DNA from: an uncultured Chloroflexota bacterium
Lineage (GTDB): Bacteria; Chloroflexota; Anaerolineae; Aggregatilineales; Phototrophicaceae
Direction of reading: 5' to 3'
Length of the DNA stretch: 5,788 bases
Assembly: GCA_937864975.1 (NCBI GenBank)
Contig: CALMDI010000539.1
Span: 1-5,788 of the forward strand
The translations under genes and the position numbers were made by a program. The first letter of the stretch is position 1; each line of letters starts with the position of its first letter. Shown one piece after another: positions 1 to 5,668 of this stretch. The notes beneath the pieces were generated by a model. That model was not told the origin of the DNA and ran no database searches. It saw only the letters and a program-made list of their open reading frames with translations.

Positions 1-1896
1 TACGTCGAGGACTTCCGAGCGTACATCGACCTGCCGGACGACTTCAGGCTCGGCTTCGAGGCTGGTGGCTTCGCCCAGCAGCCCGACCTGCTTGACCAAC
101 TGCGGACGGTAGAGCGTGCCGCCGTTGGCGATGGTCGCGACCATGCGGACGACCTGAAGCGGCGTGACTTGAAGATAGCCCTGACCGATTGCCATATTGA
201 CGGCTTCGCTGAAATTCCATTCCGCGCCGAGGTTGGCACGCCACCATTCGGGATCGACAATTAGCCCATCGGCTTCAGGCAGATTTTCGAGGTCGGTACG
301 CTCGCCGAAGCCCATCTCGCGAGCGTAATTCGGCAGCAGGAAGGGATCGACGCTGTCGAGCCGGTAGCCGACTTCGTAGTAAAAGGGGTTGCAGCTTCGC
401 GTAACCGCCTGCGGCAGCGTGATCGTCCCGTGACCGCCTGCCAGCCAGTCGTAGCGGGTGATGTCGCGGCTCCAGATGCCGGTGCACGTAAAGCGCTCGT
501 TCAACTGGTAGACGCCGCTGTCGGCAACCGCGATGGTGGACACGAGCTTCATGACCGAGCCGAGCGGGTACGCGCCGAGCATGGGGCGGTTCAACTGAGG
601 GCGGCGCGGGTCGGTCTGCACGTCGGCAACGACCGTGTCTGCCTGCGCGCGCCCCATGACCGGAAACGTGGTGAAAGCGTTGTTATCAAACGAGGGATAG
701 CTGACCATCGCCAGAATTTCGCCGGTGTTGACGTTCATCACGACGACGGACGCGCCGTTGGAATTGGTCGCCCAGCTTTCCGACGCCTCGGAATAGGCTT
801 CCGCGACGATCTGGTATATCTTCGCCTGGAGCGTGGCGTCGAGCGTGAGCCAGACGCTTTGCGGCGGCTGCGAGCGAACCGTGAGAATATCGCGCAGCAC
901 CTGCCCGCCCGGCGTGACGATGGTTAGCTCGCCGCCCGGCTGACCGCGCAGGGTTTCGTCCCACGTCTGCTCAATGCCGCTGCGCCCGATAATCGAATCC
1001 TGCTCGAAGCCTGCGGCTTCAATCGCCGGAATCTGGGTTTCGTCGGGATAGCCGACGTAGCCAATGATGTTGGACGCCACCGGTCCGTTCTCGTAACGGC
1101 GCACAGACAAGCCGACGAATTCCGCCGCGCAGGTGTTTTCGAGCTGGACGTGCATCGATTCCCACACCGCAGGCTCAATCGTGCCCATGTCCATCAACCA
1201 GTTCGACGGGCGAGCTTCGAGGGTTGCCTGAATCTCGAAAATGTTGCTGCCCAGCGCCGTGGCGAGCGCGCTCATGCAGCCCGGAAAATCGGGGATTTTG
1301 TCGCGGATGACGTTGATGGTGACGACGCGCCCGTTCTGGTCGGCAAGCGTCAGCCCATTGCGGTCGTAGATGTTGGCGCGCGGCGGAATGATCGGGCGAA
1401 GGCGGAGGCTCGCGCCCTGCGCCATTTCAGGGAAGATGTCGCCCGGCGTCCACGCCACGCGCCAATCGTTGACGCGCGGATCGACCATCAGCGTGAGGTT
1501 GCGATTTGCTTCGGTGAACTCACCCAGGATTCGGGTTTTAAAGGTGACGTCGTAGTTGAAAAGGGCGAGGTCGCCATCGCGCGTGAGTGTCGTGCCCTGA
1601 TAGTCGATGCTGTCCAGCGTCATCGACGTATTCGACTCCTGATAGAGCGCGGTGAAGGACTCGAGCGGCATGGCTTCCTGACTGGAGAATGCCATCAGCG
1701 CGTGCATCGCGGCGTAGTCGCCCAGCTTCCAGTTTTCCAGGAAGTTGCGCGCCACGACCTCGGCGTTCATGAGCGGCGGTTCCGGCGTTTCAGGCTGCGA
1801 CGCGACGGTGGGCGTGACGGCAGGCGCCTGCGGCTGTGCGGGCTGGCAGGCGGTCATGGCAACAAAGACGGTCAGGAAGGCGAGTAAACGGCGCAT
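1..1896 (-). CDS. Class B penicillin-binding protein, predicted lipoprotein with MecA-like N-terminal domain (3' end outside window)
   Basis: Peptidoglycan D,D-transpeptidase that would cross-link stem peptides outside the membrane. 632 codons are visible and the frame is open at the left edge. Residues 1-16 form a signal peptide ending in a lipobox-like M-T-A-C, with Cys17 as the likely lipidated residue. A Pro/Thr-rich linker follows (about 18-42), then an NTF2-like MecA_N domain (about 43-158). The PBP dimerisation domain starts at R173-ANIYDRNG and runs to about 335. The transpeptidase domain starts near 375, with catalytic S447-VM-K450 and S501-C-N503. The family-typical stretch GQGYLQVTPLQ follows. 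The KTG motif is not seen and should lie just beyond the window. The ATG at 1896 follows a GAG-rich ribosome-site stretch (TTGAGATGAG) and gives the intact signal peptide. The architecture recalls B. subtilis PbpC and MecA. Family call is firm; whether it acts in elongation, sporulation-like division or resistance is not decidable here. Confidence 0.93.
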   Translation of the reverse strand, partial: MRRLLAFLTVFVAMTACQPAQPQAPAVTPTVASQPETPEPPLMNAEVVARNFLENWKLGDYAAMHALMAFSSQEAMPLESFTALYQESNTSMTLDSIDYQGTTLTRDGDLALFNYDVTFKTRILGEFTEANRNLTLMVDPRVNDWRVAWTPGDIFPEMAQGASLRLRPIIPPRANIYDRNGLTLADQNGRVVTINVIRDKIPDFPGCMSALATALGSNIFEIQATLEARPSNWLMDMGTIEPAVWESMHVQLENTCAAEFVGLSVRRYENGPVASNIIGYVGYPDETQIPAIEAAGFEQDSIIGRSGIEQTWDETLRGQPGGELTIVTPGGQVLRDILTVRSQPPQSVWLTLDATLQAKIYQIVAEAYSEASESWATNSNGASVVVMNVNTGEILAMVSYPSFDNNAFTTFPVMGRAQADTVVADVQTDPRRPQLNRPMLGAYPLGSVMKLVSTIAVADSGVYQLNERFTCTGIWSRDITRYDWLAGGHGTITLPQAVTRSCNPFYYEVGYRLDSVDPFLLPNYAREMGFGERTDLENLPEADGLIVDPEWWRANLGAEWNFSEAVNMAIGQGYLQVTPLQVVRMVATIANGGTLYRPQLVKQVGLLGEATSLEAEPEVVRQVDVRSEVLDV

Positions 1897-1902
1897 ACGC
1901 TC

Positions 1903-1926
1903 ATCTCAACAAACGTTATCTCAACA
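1903..1926 (-). repeat. Direct repeat TGTTGAGAT x2 in the PBP leader
   Basis: The 9-base word TGTTGAGAT occurs twice on the minus strand (1926-1918 and 1911-1903), 15 bases apart. The first copy sits at the predicted transcription start and the second overlaps the ribosome-binding region of the PBP gene. It could be a binding site for a regulator, or chance; only the repeat itself is seen. Confidence 0.4.
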
Positions 1927-1931
1927 TTGGC

Positions 1932-1959
1932 ATTATAGACTCGCCTCAAATTTTGCGAA
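1932..1959 (-). promoter_or_regulatory. Probable sigma-70-type promoter of the PBP gene
   Basis: Read on the minus strand there is a perfect -10 hexamer TATAAT (1937-1932). Sixteen bases upstream lies a -35-like TTCGCA (1959-1954, four of six consensus bases). Transcription would start near 1925, giving a leader of about 30 bases before the ATG at 1896. The -10 box is strong; the -35 is only moderate. Confidence 0.55.
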
Positions 1960-1972
1960 AACGGAGGACAAC

Positions 1973-2230
1973 CCCTCCCTCCATCTCCCTCCCCGTAAAC
2001 ACGATGATTGCTAGTTCTGACGCGAAACCCCACCCTCTGTCTCCCTCCCCGAAATCGGGGAGGGAGAACCTAAAAACGCTGCGTCTAGATTTCCCCTCCC
2101 TGAAGTCGGTGCTCAGGGGGTCTGCGCCGTAGGCGCAGACTGAAGTTCCCGCCTTTGGCGGGAACCCCGCGCAAGCGAGACGGGGTGGGGTTGCATGACT
2201 AGCAATCAAGGTGTAAACGGAGAGGGAGGG
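1973..2230. repeat. Composite palindromic intergenic repeat (MITE- or REP-like)
   Basis: A roughly 260-bp non-coding element with imperfect terminal inverted arms. TGATTGCTAGT at 2005-2015 is matched exactly in reverse complement at 2198-2208, and AACCCCACCC at 2026-2035 by 2183-2192. Outside these, C/T-rich ends (CTCCCTCC-like) face G/A-rich ends (GGAGGGAG-like) at 2219-2230. The centre carries three hairpins described separately. No transposase frame is present, and I saw no clear target-site duplication. A partial copy sits at 5717-5788, so the element is dispersed. It fills most of the gap between the divergent PBP and SRPBCC genes. Open frames crossing it look like by-products of its composition. 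Confidence 0.8.
2040..2165. repeat. Three hairpins in the core of the palindromic element
   Basis: Three perfect stems are read directly. The first has a 13-bp stem, 2040-2052 with 2055-2067, and a 2-base loop (TCTCCCTCCCCGA arm). The second has a 9-bp stem, GTCTGCGCC 2120-2128 with 2132-2140, and loop GTA. The third has a 9-bp stem, GTTCCCGCC 2145-2153 with 2157-2165, and loop TTT. None is followed by a clear T-tract, so they are structural parts of the repeat rather than evident terminators, although they could attenuate transcription. Confidence 0.75.
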
Positions 2231-2318
2231 ACGTCGAGTTAATTCAGAATGGAAAGGACAGATATCTAACGCTATGGACAAAGTCGTTAAAGTAAATAGG
2301 TTCGTTAGCCGCTCTGGG

Positions 2319-2350
2319 TTGCATCTAAAAGGTGCAACTCGCCGTAATAT
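2319..2350 (+). promoter_or_regulatory. Possible promoter/operator region of the SRPBCC gene
   Basis: The stretch 2231-2383 between the repeat element and the SRPBCC gene is AT-richer and has no gene. It contains an inverted repeat TTGCATC (2319-2325) / GGTGCAA (2331-2337) with loop TAAAA and one wobble pair. A -10-like TAATAT follows at 2345-2350. No -35 at normal spacing is convincing; TTGCAT at 2319 is 20 bases away. Either a regulated promoter or coincidence. Confidence 0.25.
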
Positions 2351-2383
2351 AGGGTCATAACGAGTAAGGGAAGGACGAATGCC

Positions 2384-2965
2384 ATGCCGAGCAACAGCTA
2401 TCACTTCATCACGCACTGGCGTGTCGAGGGCGATCTGGACGAGGTGCGAGAGGTCATCGGAGATTCGGCGGGACTGCCGCGCTGGTGGCCGTCCGTGTAT
2501 CTGGACGTGCAGGTGCGCGAGCCGGGAGACGCGAACGGCGTTGGCAGGGTCGTCGGGCTGTACACCAAAGGCTGGCTGCCGTACACGCTGCGGTGGGATT
2601 TCCGCGTGACGGACGTTCAACAGACACGGCTGGCGCTCGAAGCGTGGGGCGATTTCGACGGCACAGGTGTGTGGACGTTTAAACAGGATGGCGCTTTCGT
2701 GGACATCACGTATGACTGGAAGATCAACGCCGAGAAGGCGCTGCTGCGCTACCTGTCGTTTGTGATGAAACCGCTGTTTTCAGCCAATCATCAGTGGGCG
2801 ATGCGGATGGGCGAGGAAAGCCTGCGGCTGGAGCTGGCGCGCCGCCGCGCGAAAACGGCGGACGAACGCGCGCGGATCGCGCCGCCGCCGCCGCCGACGC
2901 CTCAGTCGCCGCTTCGGATGTTGTGGAACGCGATTCATCCGCCGACCAGTCGCGTGAGCAATTGA
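2384..2965 (+). CDS. SRPBCC (START/Bet v1-like) family protein
   Basis: A 193-residue protein of the polyketide cyclase/dehydrase-like SRPBCC superfamily, whose members enclose a hydrophobic ligand pocket; the ligand here is unknown. The domain spans about residues 3-150. It begins with a first strand SYHFITHWRVEG and a helix DLDEVREVIGD, followed by a LPRWWPSVY segment typical of the family. Later come strands such as GVWTFKQDGAFVDITYDW, and a long C-terminal helix from about 120 to 150 (LSFVMKPLFSANHQWAMRMG). A basic stretch (ARRRAKTADERAR) and five prolines (167-171) form a probably disordered tail. There is no signal peptide, so it is probably cytosolic. ATG at 2384 is preferred because AAGGA at 2371-2375 sits 8 bases upstream; the ATG at 2379 is out of frame and too close. 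The tail-tube-like gene follows on the same strand after 122 bases, so co-transcription is possible. Confidence 0.85.
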   Translation: MPSNSYHFITHWRVEGDLDEVREVIGDSAGLPRWWPSVYLDVQVREPGDANGVGRVVGLYTKGWLPYTLRWDFRVTDVQQTRLALEAWGDFDGTGVWTFKQDGAFVDITYDWKINAEKALLRYLSFVMKPLFSANHQWAMRMGEESLRLELARRRAKTADERARIAPPPPPTPQSPLRMLWNAIHPPTSRVSN

Positions 2966-2997
2966 TGAGGGGAGCGGCGAAAAGTTCCGCGGGTGGC

Positions 2998-3030
2998 TAT
3001 ACTTTTAAAGACACGGGGACTATATAAGAT
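2998..3030 (+). promoter_or_regulatory. AT-rich possible promoter of the tail-tube-like gene
   Basis: The 122-base gap between the two plus-strand genes holds two -10-like words, TATACT (2998-3003) and TATATAAGAT (3021-3030), in otherwise GC-rich sequence. Neither has a recognisable -35 at 16-18 bases. It suggests an independent promoter but does not prove one; read-through from the SRPBCC gene is an alternative. Confidence 0.3.
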
Positions 3031-3087
3031 CGCATAAATTCAAGTTCGCTAACGGGCGCGTCGGGCGTACAGGTAGGAGAACAGGGC

Positions 3088-3546
3088 ATGGCTGAGGAGA
3101 CGATTTCGGCGGCATCTCCGGCGGGAACACAACTGGACAGCCTGAGCGCGAACGAATTTGCGCTGGAAATTGAGGGTGAGCGGGCAACGGGCATTTTTCG
3201 CATCAGCGGTCTGACGCCGTTCAAGATGGAAATCAAGCCGAGCCTGACGAAAATGCTGCGCGATCCGTTCAAGGTGGTGAAGATGGTGCAGCGCGACCCG
3301 CAAAATAGCTTTAACGTGTGGGTGCGCGAAACGATGGGGGCGCGGCAGGACATCGTGCGACCGACGCGCACGCTGGCGGTGGTGGCGCTGGACGATGGCG
3401 TCGAGACGCGGCGCTGGACGATCAACGGCGCGTACATCGCAGAGATCATTTATTCCGATTTCAACACGGCGTCGAGCGATTTGATTGAAGAAACGCTGAC
3501 GATTATGTACGAGAGCATCGACGATTCGGTGCCGGGTAGTGACTAA
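3088..3546 (+). CDS. T4 gp19-like phage tail-tube family protein
   Basis: 152 residues, the usual size for the gp19/TIGR02241 tail-tube family, whose members stack as hexameric rings forming the inner tube of contractile tails and extracellular contractile injection systems. Residues 1-21 are a Ser/Ala-rich leader. The fold begins N22-EFALEIEGE, then GIFRISGL (35-42), which matches the family FxV-x-SGL strand. The middle is PFKVVKMVQRDPQNSFNVWV, where the family has its long loop and the helix around the tube rim. The C-terminal half has LAVVALDDG, R108-RW-TINGAY (family RW-x-N-A-x pattern), SDFNTASSD (123-131; family S-x-L-x-A-x-S-x-E-like) and IEETLTIMYESID. The start is well fixed: AGGAGA at 3075-3080 lies 7 bases before the ATG. 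No sheath, baseplate, spike or ATPase gene is in the window. The protein is divergent, so a domesticated role is possible. Family assignment is by pattern recognition only. Confidence 0.75.
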   Translation: MAEETISAASPAGTQLDSLSANEFALEIEGERATGIFRISGLTPFKMEIKPSLTKMLRDPFKVVKMVQRDPQNSFNVWVRETMGARQDIVRPTRTLAVVALDDGVETRRWTINGAYIAEIIYSDFNTASSDLIEETLTIMYESIDDSVPGSD

Positions 3547-3584
3547 GATGAAGCGCCAAGCGACAACGATAAAAGCGTAGCGCA

Positions 3585-3643
3585 GCGCCTCAGAGAAACA
3601 GAGGCGCAGAGGGGGCGACCGAGCCGGTCGCCCCCTCTGCTTT
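3585..3643. terminator. Strong GC-rich hairpin, likely bidirectional terminator between convergent genes
   Basis: Two adjacent stem-loops follow the stop of the tail-tube-like gene. The first pairs GCGCCTC (3585-3591) with GAGGCGC (3601-3607). The second has a perfect 15-bp stem, 3606-3620 with 3626-3640, around loop GAGCC, followed by TTTG. The two stems overlap by two bases, so they may be alternatives. The T-tract is short, but the stem is very stable and its place between convergent genes (ending 3546 and 3666) fits transcription termination in both directions. Confidence 0.7.
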
Positions 3644-3665
3644 GTCGGGTTGAAGGCTTTGTCAA

Positions 3666-4286
3666 TTAGCGGTCGTAGCGCACGCCCGACTCGATCAGTT
3701 GGTTGCGGAGCAGCAGGGCGCGAGGGTCTACCGGCTTTTGCTTGTCGATCAGGTGACAGATGGTGATATCGACGGCGCGCAGCATCGCCGTATCGAGGTC
3801 GCGCTCGGCGTCGGCGCGCAAGTCGTTGACGCCCGGAAAACTGCGGGTCGGCTCGATCAAATCGCCCAGATAGACGACTTTTTCCAGCGTGCTCATCCCC
3901 GGCGCGCCCGTCGTGTGGCGGGCACTCGCTCGTTCCAGCCTCGGATCGTCAAATCCGAAAATCTCGTTGGCGAGATGATAGGCGACGATGCCGTGAAGCA
4001 GCATCGGCACTTGGCGGTCGCCATCGTCCATCGGTAGATTGTGCGCCCTGGCGTAATCCAATAGCTCGCCGTTCGACCAGTGCTTCGCCGCGTCGTGAAT
4101 CCAGCCCGCGATGCGGGCGCGCATGACGTCGTCTCGCGCGTAACGCCGCGCGAGACGGTCGACCGTCTCGACCACGCCTTCGACGTGCGGCAGACGGCTT
4201 GGCTCAAGCTTCGCCTGTGCCCACGCTTTCACGCGCTCTTCAAGATCAAGCGAATAGAGGACGGCAGTATCGGATTTTTTTAGCAA
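3666..4286 (-). CDS. yqeK: YqeK-type HD-domain hydrolase (probable symmetrical Ap4A hydrolase)
   Basis: 206 residues from the chosen start. YqeK proteins are metal-dependent HD-domain enzymes that split diadenosine tetraphosphate into two ADP. The metal site is complete: H34 in PHVEGV, H64-D65 in WIHDAAK, and D142 in YLGDLIEPTR. H98 (LLHG), H104 and the family signature RHTTG (123-127) are also present. I place the start at TTG 4286 because AGAGGAG (4300-4294) lies 7 bases upstream and the protein then begins shortly before the family's first helix. An earlier in-frame start at 4367 would add 27 residues with no family resemblance. The gene stops at TAA 3668-3666, facing the tail-tube-like gene. 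In many bacteria yqeK lies between nadD and rsfS; here neither neighbour is present. Confidence 0.88.
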   Translation of the reverse strand: MLKKSDTAVLYSLDLEERVKAWAQAKLEPSRLPHVEGVVETVDRLARRYARDDVMRARIAGWIHDAAKHWSNGELLDYARAHNLPMDDGDRQVPMLLHGIVAYHLANEIFGFDDPRLERASARHTTGAPGMSTLEKVVYLGDLIEPTRSFPGVNDLRADAERDLDTAMLRAVDITICHLIDKQKPVDPRALLLRNQLIESGVRYDR

Positions 4287-4381
4287 GGGTGCGCTCCTCT
4301 GAAACCTGGGCACGCAGCACGAAGCTCCCCACCGGGCGAGTGCATACGCGCGATGCAGGGCAATCACGAATCGTTGTGAGT

Positions 4382-4443
4382 CGTTAACGAATTAACGCAT
4401 GAATCTTAACCGGTTGCGCGTTGACAAATTTACCTTGCAACCG
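4382..4443. promoter_or_regulatory. Inverted repeats upstream of yqeK, possible operator region
   Basis: Within the 204-base gap between the WecA-like gene and yqeK there are two inverted repeats. CGTTAA (4382-4387) pairs with TTAACG (4392-4397) across a 4-base spacer. CGGTTGC (4411-4417) pairs with GCAACCG (4437-4443) across 19 bases, extendable to 10 bp with one wobble. A consensus -35 word TTGACA on the plus strand lies inside the second, but no matching -10 follows and no plus-strand gene lies downstream. On the minus strand no promoter is convincing. The repeats are seen; a regulatory role is inference. Confidence 0.3.
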
Positions 4444-4446
4444 ATT

Positions 4447-4470
4447 GGCGGACTCTAACGCAGAGTCGCC
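4447..4470 (-). terminator. Imperfect stem-loop after the WecA-like gene
   Basis: GGCGGACTC (4447-4455) pairs with GAGTCGCC (4463-4470) with one bulged G and a 7-base loop, about 20 bases past the stop of the minus-strand transferase gene. No T-tract follows on the minus strand, so it is a weak candidate for an intrinsic terminator. It might instead stabilise the transcript's 3' end. Confidence 0.35.
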
Positions 4471-4490
4471 AGGGAGTCACATTAAGAATT

Positions 4491-5546
4491 TTAGACGATC
4501 TGCCGCTGCCCCCCGCGCAGGACGATGGCAAAGCCGAGGACGACCAGAAGCGCCATAACGCCGAAGGCAATGAACTTGTAAAGCTGGCTTTCGATGACAA
4601 GCGTGAGGACGCCGAAGAAGGCGCAGAACAGGTAATAGGCTGTCACAATCTGCCGCTGGCTGAAGCCCATGTCCAGCAGACGGAAGTGGACGTGTCCACG
4701 GTCGCCGGAGAAAGGGCTTTTGCCATGCGCCACGCGGTTGACGACCTGCCAGACGGCATCGAGCAGCGGCAGCCCCATGACGAGCAGAATCGTCGCCATC
4801 TTCGCGCCGCCGATGATGCTGAGCGTCGCGAGAATGTAGCCGAGGAGGAACGCGCCGCCGCCCATGAAAATACGCGCCGGGTAGAAGTTGAACAAGAGAA
4901 AGCCAAGCGATGTGCCCATAAGCGCCAGCGGCAGCAGGCTCACGCTGGTCTGCGGCGGCTCGACCTGAAAGGCGCTGTTGATAAACAGCATCGTCCCGGC
5001 GATGAAGGCGACTCCCGCCGCCAGCCCGTCCAGCCCGTCGAGCCAGTTGACGGTGTTCATCATGCCGACGAGCCAGAAGAAGGTGAGCGTGACGGTGACG
5101 AGGTAGGGGAACGGGTCGGTCTGCTGTCCGGTGAAGGGGTTGTTGAAGAACTCGATGAAAATCTGAAAGCTGATGGCGATGGCGGCGGCGACATATTGAG
5201 CGATGAACAAGGCTATCGACGGAAGCTCGAGCAGATCGTCCAGCAGCCCGACGATAAAAACAAACGTCGCGCCGATGACCAGCCCGGACAGGCGAATGAT
5301 TTCGTAGGGATCCATGCGGGGCACGGGCAAAAGCTGCGCGACCAGCACGGCTGTGATGAAGCTGCCATAGAGGACGACCGCGCCGAGCTTGGGCACGCTG
5401 CGCCGGTCACCTTCGTTGACGCGCCGCCCGCCTGCCGCCGCGAGGACGCCAAAGCGCCGCGCCAGCCCGATGCTGAGCGGCACGAGGATGAGCGCGAGGC
5501 TGAGCGCCAGCGCGAAAATGACGATCATTGCTCCAGCAGGTGCCAA
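4491..5546 (-). CDS. Polyprenyl-phosphate sugar-1-phosphate transferase, WecA/TagO (MraY superfamily), atypical metal motif
   Basis: 351-residue polytopic membrane protein with about ten hydrophobic segments, the family's usual size. WecA/TagO enzymes move GlcNAc-1-phosphate from UDP-GlcNAc onto undecaprenyl phosphate, starting teichoic acid, polysaccharide or O-antigen synthesis. Motifs in order: L102-D103-D104-LLEL (Mg/UDP-binding loop), N167-WLDGLDGLA (167-175), FNFYPARIFM, and GDRGHVHFRL with H285 and H287, the cytosolic histidine motif of WecA/TagO-like members. The segment after FM reads G229-G230-G231-A, whereas canonical members have GD-x-GS; the Asp that contacts Mg2+ in MraY is a Gly (codon 4857-4859). 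TTG 5546 is taken as start because AGG lies 6 bases upstream. An in-frame ATG at 5528 would remove 6 residues; its GGAG is only 2 bases away. The exact sugar substrate is not certain. Confidence 0.88.
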   Translation of the reverse strand: MAPAGAMIVIFALALSLALILVPLSIGLARRFGVLAAAGGRRVNEGDRRSVPKLGAVVLYGSFITAVLVAQLLPVPRMDPYEIIRLSGLVIGATFVFIVGLLDDLLELPSIALFIAQYVAAAIAISFQIFIEFFNNPFTGQQTDPFPYLVTVTLTFFWLVGMMNTVNWLDGLDGLAAGVAFIAGTMLFINSAFQVEPPQTSVSLLPLALMGTSLGFLLFNFYPARIFMGGGAFLLGYILATLSIIGGAKMATILLVMGLPLLDAVWQVVNRVAHGKSPFSGDRGHVHFRLLDMGFSQRQIVTAYYLFCAFFGVLTLVIESQLYKFIAFGVMALLVVLGFAIVLRGGQRQIV

Positions 5547-5618
5547 ACCGCGCCTGTCTCTCAGCGATTGACGGACGCGGTAATGGTAGAAGGGTTCGGG
5601 GGAATTGTCGATAGCGAT

Positions 5619-5650
5619 TAGCGGTCAGCAAGCAGCGGTCAGCTTTCAGC
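5619..5650. repeat. Short direct repeats AGCGGTCAGC
   Basis: AGCGGTCAGC occurs at 5620-5629 and 5634-5643, with a related AGCTTTCAGC at 5641-5650. The copies are 14 and 7 bases apart and lie upstream of the WecA-like gene. They resemble the simple GGTCAGC/TTTCAGC intergenic runs common in some bacterial genomes. No protein-coding content. Confidence 0.6.
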
Positions 5651-5668
5651 AAAAGATTAAAAAGTTAA

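Noticed and set aside
430..927. Plus-strand open frame of 165 codons across the PBP gene
   Set aside because: It is antisense to an unambiguous transpeptidase frame with intact SxxK and SxN motifs; its protein is Arg/His/Val-rich with no recognisable domain.
1150..1887. Plus-strand open frame of 245 codons opposite the N-terminal half of the PBP
   Set aside because: Its low-complexity Arg/Val/His composition is what the antisense of GC-rich coding sequence yields, and the minus-strand frame carries recognised domains.
2040..2165. Hairpin series considered as a CRISPR array
   Set aside because: The three stems differ in sequence and spacing; there is no repeated unit with unique spacers.
1973..2230. 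Intergenic element considered as a riboswitch or tRNA-like RNA
   Set aside because: The stems do not form a tRNA cloverleaf or a known riboswitch core that I recognise, and the partial second copy shows it is a dispersed repeat.
2379..2609. Alternative ATG at 2379 opening another plus-strand frame
   Set aside because: It is out of frame with the SRPBCC protein, only 3 bases from the ribosome site, and its translation is Cys/Arg-rich without a domain.
1946..2620. Minus-strand open frame of 224 codons across the repeat element and the SRPBCC start
   Set aside because: It spans the palindromic repeat and is antisense to the SRPBCC gene, and the product has no coherent fold or motif.
4287..4367. 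Longer YqeK N-terminus from the upstream in-frame start at 4367
   Set aside because: The 27 extra residues do not resemble the family, and a strong ribosome site lies between that start and TTG 4286.
4686..5621. Plus-strand open frame of 311 codons opposite the WecA-like gene
   Set aside because: The Asp/Glu/Arg/Gln-rich translation is the antisense of a hydrophobic membrane protein whose family motifs are clear on the minus strand.
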